DNA of 64,000 nucleotides from Siphonodentalium dalli (GCA_032622095.1 CP136067.1:45863549-45927548), one strand, 5' to 3'. Positions 32,909 to 44,205 are shown, counted from the stretch's first letter. Translations and numbers: made by a program. The notes: a model not told the origin generated them from the letters alone.

Positions 32909-34166
32909 TAATAATATCGCCATGATTCTAGGCAAATAACTTAGTGCAGATCACATTCTGGTATTGTTCTCATTTCAACCAAAATGAGACTTAGATGTAC
33001 CATGTCTCGGTTTGAAAATGCAGATCATAACCACGACGTATTTTGAATTTAGACATCTTGAAATACAAATCTGAAAATTCTAAGCCGCTGGATATTCATG
33101 AGGTGAGTGATTGATCTCGTCGTTATGCTAAACACTTCTTGTATTTATCTTATATCCGCAACAGATAACAACTGACAACCTTAGGTCCTTACGACTGACA
33201 CGCCGATAAACTCCAAAATAAAGTAAAGCAAACCATCGTTGGATCCGTATTTATTCATATTCTTATGATTGAAATTAGGTGCTTACTGGTGCTAATGGTC
33301 GTTGTCGTAACGATTTATACAGAAATGCACATTGTGCATTTATGTATATATAAATGCACACCAGTCTCAGTCGGCGCGAGATTGAAATGTTGCCGGAAAT
33401 AATTGTCGTCTGCTTCAATATGAAATTATTTTATTCCGATACCGGTATTTCTTTTATGACAAAGATGAAACTGCGATAAAATTTATCATTGGCTACATAT
33501 CGATTTAATATTAAACTGGGATCGAAAGAACTGCATCGTTGTTTGATCGATGAGTGGAAGAAATTGAAGTTTAAAAAAAAATACAACACGTGTGCATTTA
33601 TGTAGGACACACTACAATAATGATACCTGCTATATGTATGTAACATTACGCGATACTGGTGTGCATGTATGTATACATAATACAAACGGTATGACAACGA
33701 CCCCGTTAGCCTTATTATTGTGAACAACTATATATGCAGGTCTCTCACACATTTCATAGGCTTGAGGAACGTATATATTCAATACTATTTACAATGTACC
33801 AGTAGACATGATATCGACGGAGGTATGCACAATGTACAGAGCAGCCTTCAAGCAGAAGAGCGGGAGTAATTTATAGAGTTACTAGAAAGGAAAATTCAAT
33901 CTCAGATATGCCACAGATATCCTAAAGATTAATACTATCTGTTTGGTGATGGAAAAGCCTCGTCAAACCGAGATCTCACAATGTCGAGCCGTGAGGCGCC
34001 GAGGTAGATTAATGGGATTTTTGTGATGTTATGCCGGGGGTGGCAATCTCTGCGACGAAAGCGCTTCTCAGATAGGTTTCTCAGACACCTTTGAGTAGAA
34101 ATCGTCATCATTGGTATTATCTGCGGTCTAGACTCTAGAGTTAGGTTTTAACTTTTAGAGTCGATA
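32909..34166. other. No gene recognised
   Basis: AT-rich sequence with one short dyad (TGCACATTGTGCATTTATGT near 33328). The longest open frame (98 residues, minus strand, 33431-33727) is unrecognised. Confidence 0.5.
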
Positions 34167-34654
34167 TTAAAGGCCCACTTAATTTTCGAGTCACTGATTA
34201 TTTTTTATAGTGCCTTGCTATAAGGTTTTAATAATAATATATGCTATAAAATATTATTAAAATACTATAATTCATCACCATGCATATGGAACGTCTGTGT
34301 CTCAGAAGGTGCACATAGAGTAATAGAAAATAGCTGAACTCATAAAATGATTTCCCACGTTATGGCTCCCAGAATGCAACATAATTCAAACTATAGTTTA
34401 TTTTCAATGGAAAGGGAATAACTATATCAAAATATATAGAATTATTCCCCTTCCATCGTAAATAATCGACTTTTTGCAGAAACTTTAGCACAGAACAGAT
34501 GTCGATATCTCAACAAAACAACATGTCCACAGTTTATTACATCGAATAAGTTGAAAATACAATGTTTTGGAGCTTCCTCTTTCAAATGTTATCTAATATG
34601 GCATATATTCTATATTATATGATCTGGGGGTTCAAAAATTAAGTGGGCCTTTAA
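34167..34654. mobile_element. 488-bp TTAA-flanked MITE, family F
   Basis: The ends are TTAAAGGCCCACTTAATTTT and complement, with TTAA at 34167-34170 and 34651-34654. The flanks (TAGAGTCGATA and AATTGTCGGTT) resemble an uninterrupted sequence at 35073-35100 (TAGAGTCGATCTTAAAATGG), which looks like the empty site. A lone end (TTAAAGTCCCACTTAATTTT) occurs at 54977. The interior is AT-rich and partly self-complementary around TATAAAATATTATTAAAATA. Confidence 0.7.
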
Positions 34655-34708
34655 AATTGTCGGTTTTCCTTTGTGCGTCACTGGCAACGGACGCGGATAA
34701 CACCGGCA

Positions 34709-34984
34709 TTAACTCCCTCTATATTCTGAATAGATTATCCCAGTCGGTTACAGCGTATAAATTGGAATGGTCTAGTATTAATTTCGAGGGTTGTTTAGAT
34801 AATAATAGCAAAGGACAGGCAGAAAATTAAGAAAAACAGATCATTCAAGAGCAGACTGATTCATATTCATATGTGAGAAATGTTCAGATAATACACAAAC
34901 GACATTTGTTGAACTTATTATCTGACAATTTCTTAAAATTTCCTACATTACTCATCAATGAGTATTTAGTATAGAATGGTTTAA
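34709..34984. mobile_element. TTAA-type element, family D
   Basis: The left end is TTAACTCCCTCTATATTCTG with GATTATCCCAGTCGGTT. The inner hairpin is GAAATGTTCAGATAATA / TTATTATCTGA. The right end is ATGAGTATTTAGTATAGAAT, closing on TTAA (34981-34984). Length is 276 bp, close to the copy at 63404. Confidence 0.6.
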
Positions 34985-35437
34985 GAATTTCGCTCGTTTC
35001 TGTTTCATTTAATCCCAACCGAATTAACAAAATCTTCATCTTTGGTATTTTCCCAGGACCAACATTATGTTTAGAGTCGATCTTAAAATGGTTGGTTCTT
35101 CAGTGAATCCTGACCGAATAATTTCCGCCCCGGTGATTTGATAAATATTACGATACTGTGATCACCCAGAGTGAGTGCAGTGTTTGCGTGCAGAAGTGTC
35201 AGACTGATTATCGTTGGTTAGTACGTCAATACTATTCTTTTGAGGCAATGCTTCCGACCACACAATGGGCTAGGTTGGCCAAAAAACATATATGTACGAT
35301 TAGCCCAATGTTCAGTTCTACTGGCAACTAAAGAGCTATCACAAATTGTATCCGTACCCGATTGAGTTATTCCCATGCGTTATCGCATCCAAAACATATA
35401 CATGTGGAAAAATACCGGATTTCGAGATTATGTTCCA

Positions 35438-35854
35438 AGGGCACGTTCATACGCTGGCAAGTTTGTACGGTATGTTTTTGCGGACATTTCGTCATAGAAA
35501 ACCATATGGTGCCAGAATATGAACGGAAACGTGCACATAACATGCATCTTTACCAAAGTGCAAGACATGAGAAGTAACATTTATCTAGTTCCACTTGTAA
35601 CAGTGCTACTGGACATTGCCTTCAAATACCCCGTATGATTTATTCTTGTGAGATAATTGCATGATATTTACAGGCAAATTCCGGTAGCATCGTTACCAGT
35701 GGAACTACAGAGATTTTACTTCGCACGTAGTTAGCTGTAGCATAGATGCATTTTATGTGCTTGTTTCCGTTCATATTATGGCACCATATCGTTTTATACG
35801 ACAATTTGCCTGCAAACCATACCTTGCAAATTTGCCAGTGTGTGAACGTACCCT
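35438..35854. mobile_element. 417-bp inverted-repeat MITE
   Basis: The arms of ~110 bp are inverse copies (left ends AGGGCACGTTCATACGCTGG, right ends ..GTGTGAACGTACCCT). They share CCATATGGTGCCAGAATATG and TAGTTGCCGG-like inner phrases. A lone end is near 39900 (GTGTATGAACGTACC). No target duplication is visible. The short frames here run through the arms. Confidence 0.6.
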
Positions 35855-36369
35855 AAACGGGCACTTGTCGATAGACAAAGATGCATACTATGAAACAGCC
35901 AGTCCCTACAACAACACCCTCAGGCTCAAGAGTGATAACCGTGGAATGTGTTGACCGCAATATTGGAGCCAGACAGTTCTCCCGTCGGCCGATAGCCAAT
36001 TGTTCGATCTATGTATGTATTATTATATCCTCTTCGATTCTACAAACACGCCAACTATATGCGGAAATCTTTTCATTTCATATATTAGTAAAGAGCTCTC
36101 AGAATTTAATATTCAACGAATGCATTCATTTTGCTGTGGTATTTTGTAATAAACTGAGGTTTCGCTTGGGATATTTGCGCCAGACCTCCGCCGCAGTTAT
36201 CTCCCATGGGAAACGACTCGAACGAACGTCATTGACGCTGAGCTGTGTGAACCTATTTCTGTATAAAACTTAGTAATCAGTGCGGCGAATACTCAAGAGC
36301 GTCGAAATTGAATTACGACACTTTCGATCCCATGGGTCCCAAATGCACATTAAACACTGTTTGATTTTT

Positions 36370-37285
36370 TGACGTGGAAATTATTTCCATTCCCGACATA
36401 CTGACGAGTCCTTGGCATGGTTATCCCCCTTTAGCACGGAGCTCTCCATGTCAGACCAACACTGTGGCGGAAATGGGCATTCGGGATTAATCTGGTTTTA
36501 CGTTTACTTCCCGGCGGAGTAATTCCAGTGATTAGTTAATGGCAGAGCATACAACGTATTTACTTGTGTTAACTAGTCTTTCGGAATATGGCGTCAGTCG
36601 TTTATTTTGGGTTACATGCTTTTTTATGGCTCTGATGGCCAAAAGATCTTTATGCCAAAATGATATTCTGACTGATTTCGCTGGCGAAACTATAACTGAA
36701 TTAGTCGTTTTTGTATGGCTACGATCATTATAATATACGGTATATATATACATTGCATGATCCGAAATGAACATCAGTATACCTAGCATCTCAAAATCTC
36801 CACACCCATCGCACGACATATTGAGCTAACATTCAAAGCTAACGCTACAACTGACAAAACAATTGCCGCCGTATTAGAATTACCAATACCCAAGAAGATA
36901 TCTGGTAAGAGTTGTATACACCACTGAGCATGTCATGTTAATTTAATCATGCATTGGCGACCGAAGCCAGTTCCAAGTGAATGCAAAATAATTGTAAGGT
37001 ATGGAGGGCACAGTTTATTTAACATATAGTTTATTATTTATTTGTTGTTACGCGTAATGTATTTCAATGCCCAACATCCTGGCGAGTCTTTGGATTGGTT
37101 ATCTCCCTCCAACACGAAGCTCTGTAGCCCACATCGTGGCGGCAACTGGAATTCTGAAACTACAGTACCAGTCATATCTCCAAAACTGACAAAAGGATGG
37201 CGGCGCATGTAAAACTTTCGACATCCCAAGAAGACATTTTGTAACATTGGTTAAAACTATCGAGGAATTCCAGTAATTGTTATGT
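36370..37285 (+). repeat. Two diverged direct copies of a ~300-bp repeat
   Basis: Blocks shared in order are a CGACATACTGACGAGTCCTTGG / CAACATCCTGGCGAGTCTTTGG pair (written here in pieces: GACGAGTCCTTGG at 36402, GGCGAGTCTTTGG at 37080), GGTTATC-CCC, CACGGAGCTCT / CACGAAGCTCT, TGTGGCGG, and an AATTCCAGT block. AACTGACAAAA and CCCAAGAAGA also recur (36848 and 36889; 37185 and 37227). It is unclassified and non-coding. Confidence 0.5.
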
Positions 37286-37483
37286 TTGGGCGCCTGAAAC
37301 CCCATCGAAATAGATAAAAAACAAAAACAATAACACGAGAGAAAATGTACGTAACTTCAAGTTAAACGTGCGAGCGTGTATGGTACTGGGTAATCTATTA
37401 TGTACTCAAGTTCGAGAGATCATTGGTAACATTGTGCAAATGTTGGAAGATTTTAGCACCTATGACTGACATTTAATGATGAA

Positions 37484-37830
37484 GGGAAGTTGAAAAATCA
37501 CATCGAAGATATTGAAGAGCGAACTTCACAACGATTATATACATACATAGGAAGAATAAATATTCCCTCGATAGGAGAACATTAGAACGAATTTATCTAT
37601 CGTTTATACGCCCTGTCTTGGAAAATGCTTCCTCTGTGTGAGAAAATTGCACGGCAGAAGAATCACAATTATTAGAAGATATACAATATGAAGCAGGACG
37701 TATAACAACTGGGGCTACTAGGATTTGTAACAGGTATGAATTATTGGAAGAAATTAGATGGCAGAAACTATTGAAAAGGTGAGAGAAGTCAAACTTGCTT
37801 AATTCTATAAAATGACGAGAAACTCAAACC
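37484..37830 (+). pseudogene. Non-LTR retrotransposon (LINE) reverse transcriptase fragment
   Basis: Conceptual translation gives the C-terminal part of a LINE reverse transcriptase: LDRRTLERIYLSFIRPVLE, then a segment ending in EDIQYEAGRITTGAT, then LLEEIRWQKLLKR. These phrases are diagnostic of the thumb region in CR1/Jockey/RTE-type elements. It is broken: a one-base frameshift near 37560, TGA at 37639-37641 where Trp is expected, TGA at 37780-37782, and another at 37813. No 5' part or tail is recognised. Confidence 0.8.
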
Positions 37831-37907
37831 CACCAGGCCACCATATCTATATAACTATATACCAATGGATTCAACAACATATCACAAGCTATTAAACAAA
37901 TGACAAA

Positions 37908-38366
37908 TATTATAAATTTATTATACAATGTTGTGCACAGTATGTGTTTTTTCTTGTACGAGTGAAAGGTCGTCTTGGAAGAGACACGCACCACAACCTG
38001 GGCGAGTTCACCGATCATTTGGCAATAGAGCTTGTATTATCCATCCCTTAATTGAGTCCAATATGACTGATTCATCGGGATTCCGTGACGTCACGAAGTA
38101 ACTCTATTGCCAAATGAATCGGTGAAATCGTGATGCGCGCGCAATCCTCTGGTGGATTTAACTTACTTTTCACTTCTGCTTTGAGTTTTTTTTTTACTTC
38201 CGTGATTATTGTTCCAAATCACAGTTTTATTCCCAAAATTTGGATAAACATACAGATGGATAATAAAAATGGGTGTCTCGTCCAATACGACTTTTCACCA
38301 CAACCTGAACTTGTACAATAAAAACGCATGCTGTACACAACATTGTATAATAACTTTATAAAATAC
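37908..38366. mobile_element. Inverted-repeat element with inner hairpin and TGACGTCA
   Basis: The outer arms (37908-37990 and 38275-38366) are inverse copies around TTATACAATGTTGTG and AGTCGTATTGGACGAGACAC-like phrases. An inner hairpin (38007-38126) pairs TTCACCGATCATTTGGCAAT with its near-complement. TGACGTCA lies within it at 38086-38093. It begins about 80 bp after the LINE fragment. Confidence 0.5.
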
Positions 38367-39011
38367 ACGACAACGTTCTCAATGTCTACCAGCTACACAA
38401 TAAATAACTATCTGTCACATTAATATAATGTTCACTGCATTTTAAGTATATAACATGTAATTATTGTAGAAAACAAACAATGTTTAAACCGAAACATGGT
38501 GTATGCTACAGCGGTATGAAATTCGCACCATGTGAACATCGCGCAGAGCACAGTGCGGGTTTGAGAGATGTTGCGCGTCGAGTATGCGATGGGCCCAGGC
38601 TACTATAAAACTCTCAGAGTTTCGCATAAAGTGGACGCAGTGAAAATAAATCAATTAGCAGGAACATATTCCGGATCACAGATGGGTCGGATGATTGTAT
38701 TACATACTCGGATCTCTATCTGATGAATTTGCATTCTAAGCGATATTAGCATTTATTTACGAATTATTGCTCTCTAATTCCCACACCACGACAGTGTGTG
38801 TTATCGGGAACATATTTCATAGCGTCCACCATCAACGAGTTAGCGCCCTGTGGTTATTTGGGCACATTATTAGCATTGCTGTTGTCTCTTCGAATGATTA
38901 TAGTATTAATCTGAGAATGTTCAGGAAAACAGAATAAAGCCAATCAAAGAATCCTATCCTGAAAGTGTGCACACGGTTTTACATTCCAGGCCACTTCGTG
39001 GGGGACCCGAG
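38367..39011. other. No gene recognised
   Basis: AT-rich sequence without a frame or repeat that I can support. Confidence 0.5.
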
Positions 39012-39013
39012 TA

Positions 39014-39564
39014 CAGTAATGTCCTAATTAACCCTTTACCCAACAGAATGGCCCTGTGCCAATGCATTCTCTTATATATGCGAGTCGACCATAGGTCGCC
39101 TCGCATATATAAGAGAATGCATTGGCTTAACACATTAAAAATTATAAAATTGTTAAAGAATGTAAGAAAAAATGGTAAAAAGTATTAAAAAAAGATTTTT
39201 TTTAGGCCAATGCATTCTCTTATATATGCGAGGCGACCTATGGTCGACTCGCATATATAAGAGAATGCATTGGCACAGGGCATAACTGTAACTATCACAA
39301 TGTGGTCAAGGAGCCGGTTCCAATGATATCCATATGTGTATGGTTCTACTGAGACAGACCGAAGATATTTTAGGCTGTTGAAGCTTTATTTGGCCGGTTT
39401 TGGCCGGTTTGTTGGGTAAAGGGTTAATCGACTCCATAACCACAGCAGAATTATGGGGAGAGCTTTCCGATGAATGGCAACAAGCCATATTTCCGACTAA
39501 ATCCTGAACAATTACCCATAATTCTGCTGTGGTTATGGAGTCGATTAATTAGCGCATTATACTG
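39014..39564. mobile_element. Palindromic pogo/Tc1-like MITE, copy B4, split by another MITE
   Basis: CAGTAATGTCCTAA at 39014 and CGCATTATACTG ending 39564 are flanked by TA on both sides. A 400-bp TTAA MITE (39028-39427) interrupts the left arm at the TTAA that is intact in the copy at 22369. After the insert, the left arm lacks about 60 bp present in other copies. Confidence 0.8.
39028..39427. mobile_element. piggyBac-like MITE, subfamily A, copy 4
   Basis: This is a 400-bp element in the same orientation as the copy at 26517. TTAA lies at 39028-39031 and 39424-39427, with CCCTTTACCCAACA ends. Hairpins lie at 39059-39125 and 39207-39273. Its insertion into a recognisable palindromic element gives direct proof of TTAA target duplication. 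Confidence 0.9.
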
Positions 39565-41205
39565 TAGGTCGATAAATACGTTAAGTTATTATACTGGATC
39601 ATGCCACGAATCTCTACCCTGTCTAACGCCCGTATAGATCACATTACACCAGTACAAAACCTTGGAACTTTTTGAAGTTTTGACAGGGAACCTTATAACG
39701 TCGAAAATATTACGCGGGGAATATATTTAATAGTAGTTATCTCTTCATTCATAATGTACTTCACTGTAGTGAATGTCCCAACTCAAAATTTCCTGATTTT
39801 CTCTGACTTTTGTAGCTTTGCAATAAACTGATTGATTGTAAGCCGATATCGCAATAAACATCGAATTAATTACCCAGTAGATAATCCGTAATTGTAATTG
39901 GCAAATGTGGTAGTGTATGAACGTACCAAATGAACAAGACAGCCACTACGACCGCCTATACGAACGATTTATTTCATAAAGTCACTTGCATTGGACAACT
40001 AAACGGAAATATCATTAATAATAACGATTTTTCAAGTAGCCTAGGACAATCTGGACTGTCAGCATAGCATGTTATTGGTGTTGATTAACGTATACTGTAC
40101 ATGCATGCATGGTACGACAATAAGCAAGATCACTGAGTCGCTACCATATTGGGTCCACCCAGCCCCGTTCCATATATGGAATTCATGGATATTAAAAAGC
40201 TCCATATATGGAATGCTACTCCACAACTTTGACATGGAGCACTGAATGCGAAGAACGGGTCTGGATTAATCCAATGTGCACGGTAGCCACAAAACTTGTA
40301 AATAATGGTGTAATAATTTATACATATTCTCTCCCAAGAAGGCGGTAATAAAGAATATATTTGACATGACCTGTTTTGTGTGTTTGTTTTTCTTTATCAT
40401 CGACGGGCCCAGAAAAACGAAATGTCCGCGTTCTACACCGGCTTAAGCTAAACAACAGCCGATCGATGTGCCAAGTTTGAGAGGGTGGGTATGCACGTGA
40501 TCAATGCGTGGTGTCTATATGCCACTTGTCCAAAAAACCCGGCAAGATTTCATTCATGCGCATTTGAAATTTCAATAAATAATGCGAGGCGGAAACACTC
40601 CCTATCCAACTATAGATGTATCGATCGATTTCTGTTCGTTAAACCGCCAATTAACCTTAAATGCTAATTACCCGACAAAGTGGTAAGAGCGCGGTTCATT
40701 GATGCATTTAATTATCACCGCGATGATACCGTATTGTTGTTCACTTGTGTGCTGCCGCCGACCTCATCGATGATATGCCTTAAGAACCACCGTCAACTAA
40801 TTTTGTTTTATAGAGTTTCAATGTGTAGGGTAAAAGGATATTGGATGGCATGTTGTACCTTGTACTTACGACAGGGATACGTGACTAGATGGTCTTCATC
40901 GTTGGTGGGGGGGGGGGTATACACCTTGAATTTTCCAACTGCATCTCCTCCTCGAACCAAACGAAACTCCCATAAATACCATTTTCACCAACATTTGGTT
41001 GTACCTTTCCAAATGTTGGGAATTTCCAGCCTGACACCCCTCAAATGTGGGAAAATTTCCAACTACATGTAATTGCATTTGCAGACCAAAAGTAAAAACA
41101 TATACCGATGTTGGTATAAAAACAACATTTTCCACACTAGATGCTGGTTGGAAACTCAAACAGTGACAAAAAATTCAACCTATTATATGTGGGTAACATT
41201 TTCAA
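39565..41205. other. No gene; twin CArG palindromes and a decayed G-run repeat
   Basis: TTCCATATATGGAA-type palindromes at 40170-40179 and 40202-40211 each contain CCATATATGG, a perfect SRF CArG box. At 40905-41060 a run of G (GGTGGGGGGGGGG) and phrases such as TTTCCAACTGC and AATTTCCAGCCTGACACCCC resemble the repeat at 27576-28076. The 130-residue frame at 40680-41072 crosses that repeat and is not credible as a gene. Confidence 0.4.
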
Positions 41206-41209
41206 CTAC

Positions 41210-41256
41210 GCCAGCGCTTGGAGTTGTATCCTAACCGACTGAGCCACGAGGCCCCT
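41210..41256 (-). repeat. tRNA-like 5' fragment (possible SINE head)
   Basis: On the minus strand it reads GGGGCCTCGTGGCTCAGTCG then GTTAGGATACAACTCCAAGC. It has a tRNA 5' half with a good A-box (TGGCTCAGTCGG) but no convincing B-box or acceptor stem downstream. A SINE head or decayed tRNA pseudogene fits. Not a functional tRNA. Confidence 0.4.
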
Positions 41257-41518
41257 TTAAGAACTATAGGTACTGATGACATTCGAAGGGCGCTAGATAA
41301 TTCATACCTCAGAATTAGGTTATGAACTGTTTTGAACTGAAACAAATATTTCTAAAAACTAAATTGAATTAAAATTGATTTGAAACATGGTACAAATCAC
41401 TGCATCTGATAGCTGATATTTTTATCTAGTACAACCATGGTTTATTATTTCAAATAGATTCAATTTCAAACATTGGTTTTATTAGGTGTCGTTTTGAAGG
41501 AAGTATCCAAAATAGTCT

Positions 41519-41801
41519 TTTGACCTTTCCATGACGGGAGCTTCCTGACTTTTTGTGTGAAAACCTTGTGCCAATGCATTCTCTCACATGTATATATGCG
41601 AGTCTCCCATTTGAGTCTCGCAGATATAAGAGAATGCCTTGGCCTAACAATAATACATTGACCAATTTGACCGTGTGAGTCAGTGCATTGTCTTATATAT
41701 GCGCGGCTCCTTGTATTATATGTGAGACTCGTCTAAAAAGAGAATATACTGGCACATGATCTAATGTTGCACCAGCACAGCTCCCGTCATGACAGGGTTA
41801 A
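41519..41801. mobile_element. TTAA-type MITE, subfamily C, two hairpins
   Basis: The left end TTGACCTTTCCATGACGGGA and the inverse of the right end (TTAACCCTGTCATGACGGGA) agree apart from small changes. Hairpins are at 41571-41642 and 41681-41752. The second is followed by GTTGCACCAGCACAGCTCCC, as in the partial copies at 1-152 and 46506-46599. It is older than subfamily A judging by divergence. Confidence 0.7.
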
Positions 41802-42016
41802 TATCGTTCCCAGGAAAATAAACTAATACACATACTTGACAAGTGCTCTGGATATTCGATGAATCTAAAAGCTTGAGGGGGTATTGCTTCTATTCTGGAA
41901 GATTTTTTTTGTGACAAAAATGTCCATGACCGTCAGTATTGAAATAAACCAACTCTGCTCCACATTAAGTGGGCACTATACACTAAATCCGGCCATTTGT
42001 GGAACCATCACGCCAC

Positions 42017-42457
42017 CTCCATATACAATCACCAGCCAGGGACCCACCACCCCATATACAATCACCACCCAGGGACCCACCACCCCATATACAATCACCA
42101 GCCAGGGACCCACCACCTCCATATACAATCACCAGCCAGGGACCCACCACCCCCATATACAATCACCAGCCAGGGACCCACCACCTCCATATACAATCAC
42201 CAGCCAGGGACCCACCACCCCATATACAATCACCAGCCAGGGACCCACCACCCCCATATACAATCACCAGCCAGGGACCCACCACCCCCATATACAATCA
42301 CCAGCCAGGGACCCACCACCCCCATATACAATCACCAGCCAGGGACCCACCACCCACATATACAATCACCAGCCAGGGACCCACCACCTCCATATACAAT
42401 CACCAGCCAGGGACCGACCACCTCCATATACAATCACCAGCCAGGGACATACCACCT
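42017..42457 (+). repeat. 33/34-bp minisatellite, 13 units
   Basis: Thirteen units of CCATATACAATCACCAGCC + AGGGACCCACCACC start at 42021, 42054, 42087, 42121, 42155, 42189, 42222, 42256, 42290, 42324, 42358, 42392 and 42426 (position of ATATACAATC). Units of 33 and 34 bp alternate by one C. All three forward frames stay open for 153-194 residues because no stop occurs in the unit, so these frames are not evidence of a gene. Confidence 0.95.
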
Positions 42458-43300
42458 TAAGACATTAACGATATCATAGGAAGATATGGAGTATTTCCGC
42501 AGCAAACTGAAGTGGTTTGATCATGTCAGTCTCAAATGAATTAGCTGACATTAGGCATGACTAGCTAGCGCGGAGATTTCTAGTAGTCCATCCGCTGTCA
42601 ATGTCGCTACCAGTACGATCTCTACGTCATTCTCTTTTGGTCCATCTCAAAATTTTGTTTCTGAGTTCAATGAGTAAGCCATAAAATAAAAACAAAGATC
42701 ATCAGGGCTACAACGAGCTTCTATATATAGCTTTGCAATCTTCACGCTGAGATCCATCATCGGATTTTTCCGGAAAATTAGGGCAAGAGGATTTGTTTTG
42801 TAATAATTATATTCTGTGCATCATTGTGAACAATGAAAGTCCCCCTTATAAACATGTATACATTGTACTGATGCTTGTCAGTAAAGTGTAATGTCTGTAA
42901 ATAAATATTAATACATCATATGTTATTGTATTACTGTTTATTATGTGTCTAACATGGGGTAATGCACAACACACACGTGAAACTCATTCCTAAAATAATG
43001 TAATATTCTTATTTATTACATTACCCGACTCTTATGCCGTTCATGACACAAATTATATAGTAACGATATGCCAACGGTAGTTGCATAACAGGAAATAGTG
43101 CCATGTGTACCAAATATATTATTGTTGCGCAAACGTGATTCAGAATCGAGTAGAATCGGTGTCTGACTGTAATTGCTATAGTTTGAAAAATTATTTAATT
43201 AAATTTACGGAATTAAATACGTCAAAGAGTCTTATTTATCCAGGGACTATTTCTTTTACGCGGGCAAACAACGTCGTCGAACGCCTTATATAAGCCGTTG
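42458..43300. other. No gene recognised
   Basis: AT-rich, unremarkable sequence. The segment 41965-42005 just upstream of the minisatellite resembles the left end of the palindrome at 22914. Confidence 0.5.
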
Positions 43301-43303
43301 TTA

Positions 43304-43506
43304 GTTTCACGTCACATTTATTAATTTAAGTATGTTTTATTGAGGTTTTGGATCAAGTAATATATAAAATCTACAACTCGTCCCCAGTTTATACCGAAAT
43401 TTACTCGTCCAGTAAATTAGGTCTGGACGTCGCCCAAGGCTCGGCCCAGACCTAATTTACTGGAAGAGTTTTGTACATTTCACTATAAACTGGGGACTAG
43501 TTGTAG
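43304..43506 (+). repeat. Palindrome H43 (43371-43506), CTCG-punctuated
   Basis: The arms from CTACAACT to AGTTGTAG pair through CCCCAGTTTATA and CCAGTAAATTAGGTCTGG. CTCGT at 43377 and 43404 and CTCGG at 43440 are on the + strand at pairing gaps. A near-CRE (CACGTCAC) lies at 43304-43311. The arms are unrelated to H2, H3 and H4, but the CTCGTCC-GTAAATT phrase is shared with the palindrome at 57410. Confidence 0.6.
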
Positions 43507-43820
43507 TTTTGTTTGACATTATATATTCCAATCTCTCTGCAGTTAAAATTTGTGTGGTTATTTAAAATGTGTTTAAAACATATTTTAACACCACAAAGAC
43601 ATTACTGCCCTTTGTTCAGTTACTTAAAAAAGTTCATTCTGTTAGTCCGAATTTCCATGAGCCAGTTTTCTCGAATGGTATCCCGACCATTAATTTGTAT
43701 GACAGAAGTGTATATTCGGAAGGTTTGTCACAGAATACCAATTTGGTACCTGTACATATAACGGGATACAATGGTATACAGTGCTTGGCAGTTGAAATGT
43801 TCATTCCAATATAGATTATG

Positions 43821-44205
43821 CAGCTTTAAGTTATGAGAATCCTGCAGCATCAACTCATTTTTTGTTTAAGTTTGCACAGCGAGAATAAACGGCTTAATGC
43901 AACGTATGACATCTCTAATTCAATATGCAATAACTTCGAGAACTTATGTCGCTTTAAGTTTTGAGAATCCTGCTGTATCAACTCATTTTTGTTTAAGTTT
44001 GCACAGCGAGAATAAATGGATTAATGCAACGTATGACATCTCTAATTCAATATGCAATAACTTCGAGAACTTATGTCGCTTTAAGTTTTGAGAATCCTGC
44101 TGTATCAACTCATTTTTGTTTAAGTTTGCACAGCGAGAATAAATGGATTAATGCAACGTATGACATCTCTAATTCAATATGCAATGACTTCGAGAACTCA
44201 TTCAC
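43821..44205 (+). repeat. 127-bp tandem repeat, three copies
   Basis: Three units start near 43821, 43948 and 44075 and include AGCGAGAATAAA, TTAATGCAACGTATGACATC and TCGAGAACTTATGTC. The second and third are nearly identical; the first has a few changes. The short frames beginning MQRMTSL repeat every 127 bp and shift frame between units. Confidence 0.9.

Noticed and set aside
19065-39427. CRISPR-like array of palindromic repeats
   Set aside because: The hairpins are spaced irregularly over many kilobases, are bounded by TTAA inverted ends, and the DNA is eukaryotic.
41210-41256. Functional tRNA gene on the minus strand
   Set aside because: A good 5' half is present, but no anticodon arm, T-arm or acceptor closure follows. 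Kept only as a tRNA-like/SINE fragment.
41884-42479. Overlapping forward open frames of 153-194 residues rich in Pro/Thr/His
   Set aside because: They arise from a stop-free 33/34-bp minisatellite. All three frames are open and unit length shifts the frame, so none is a credible protein.
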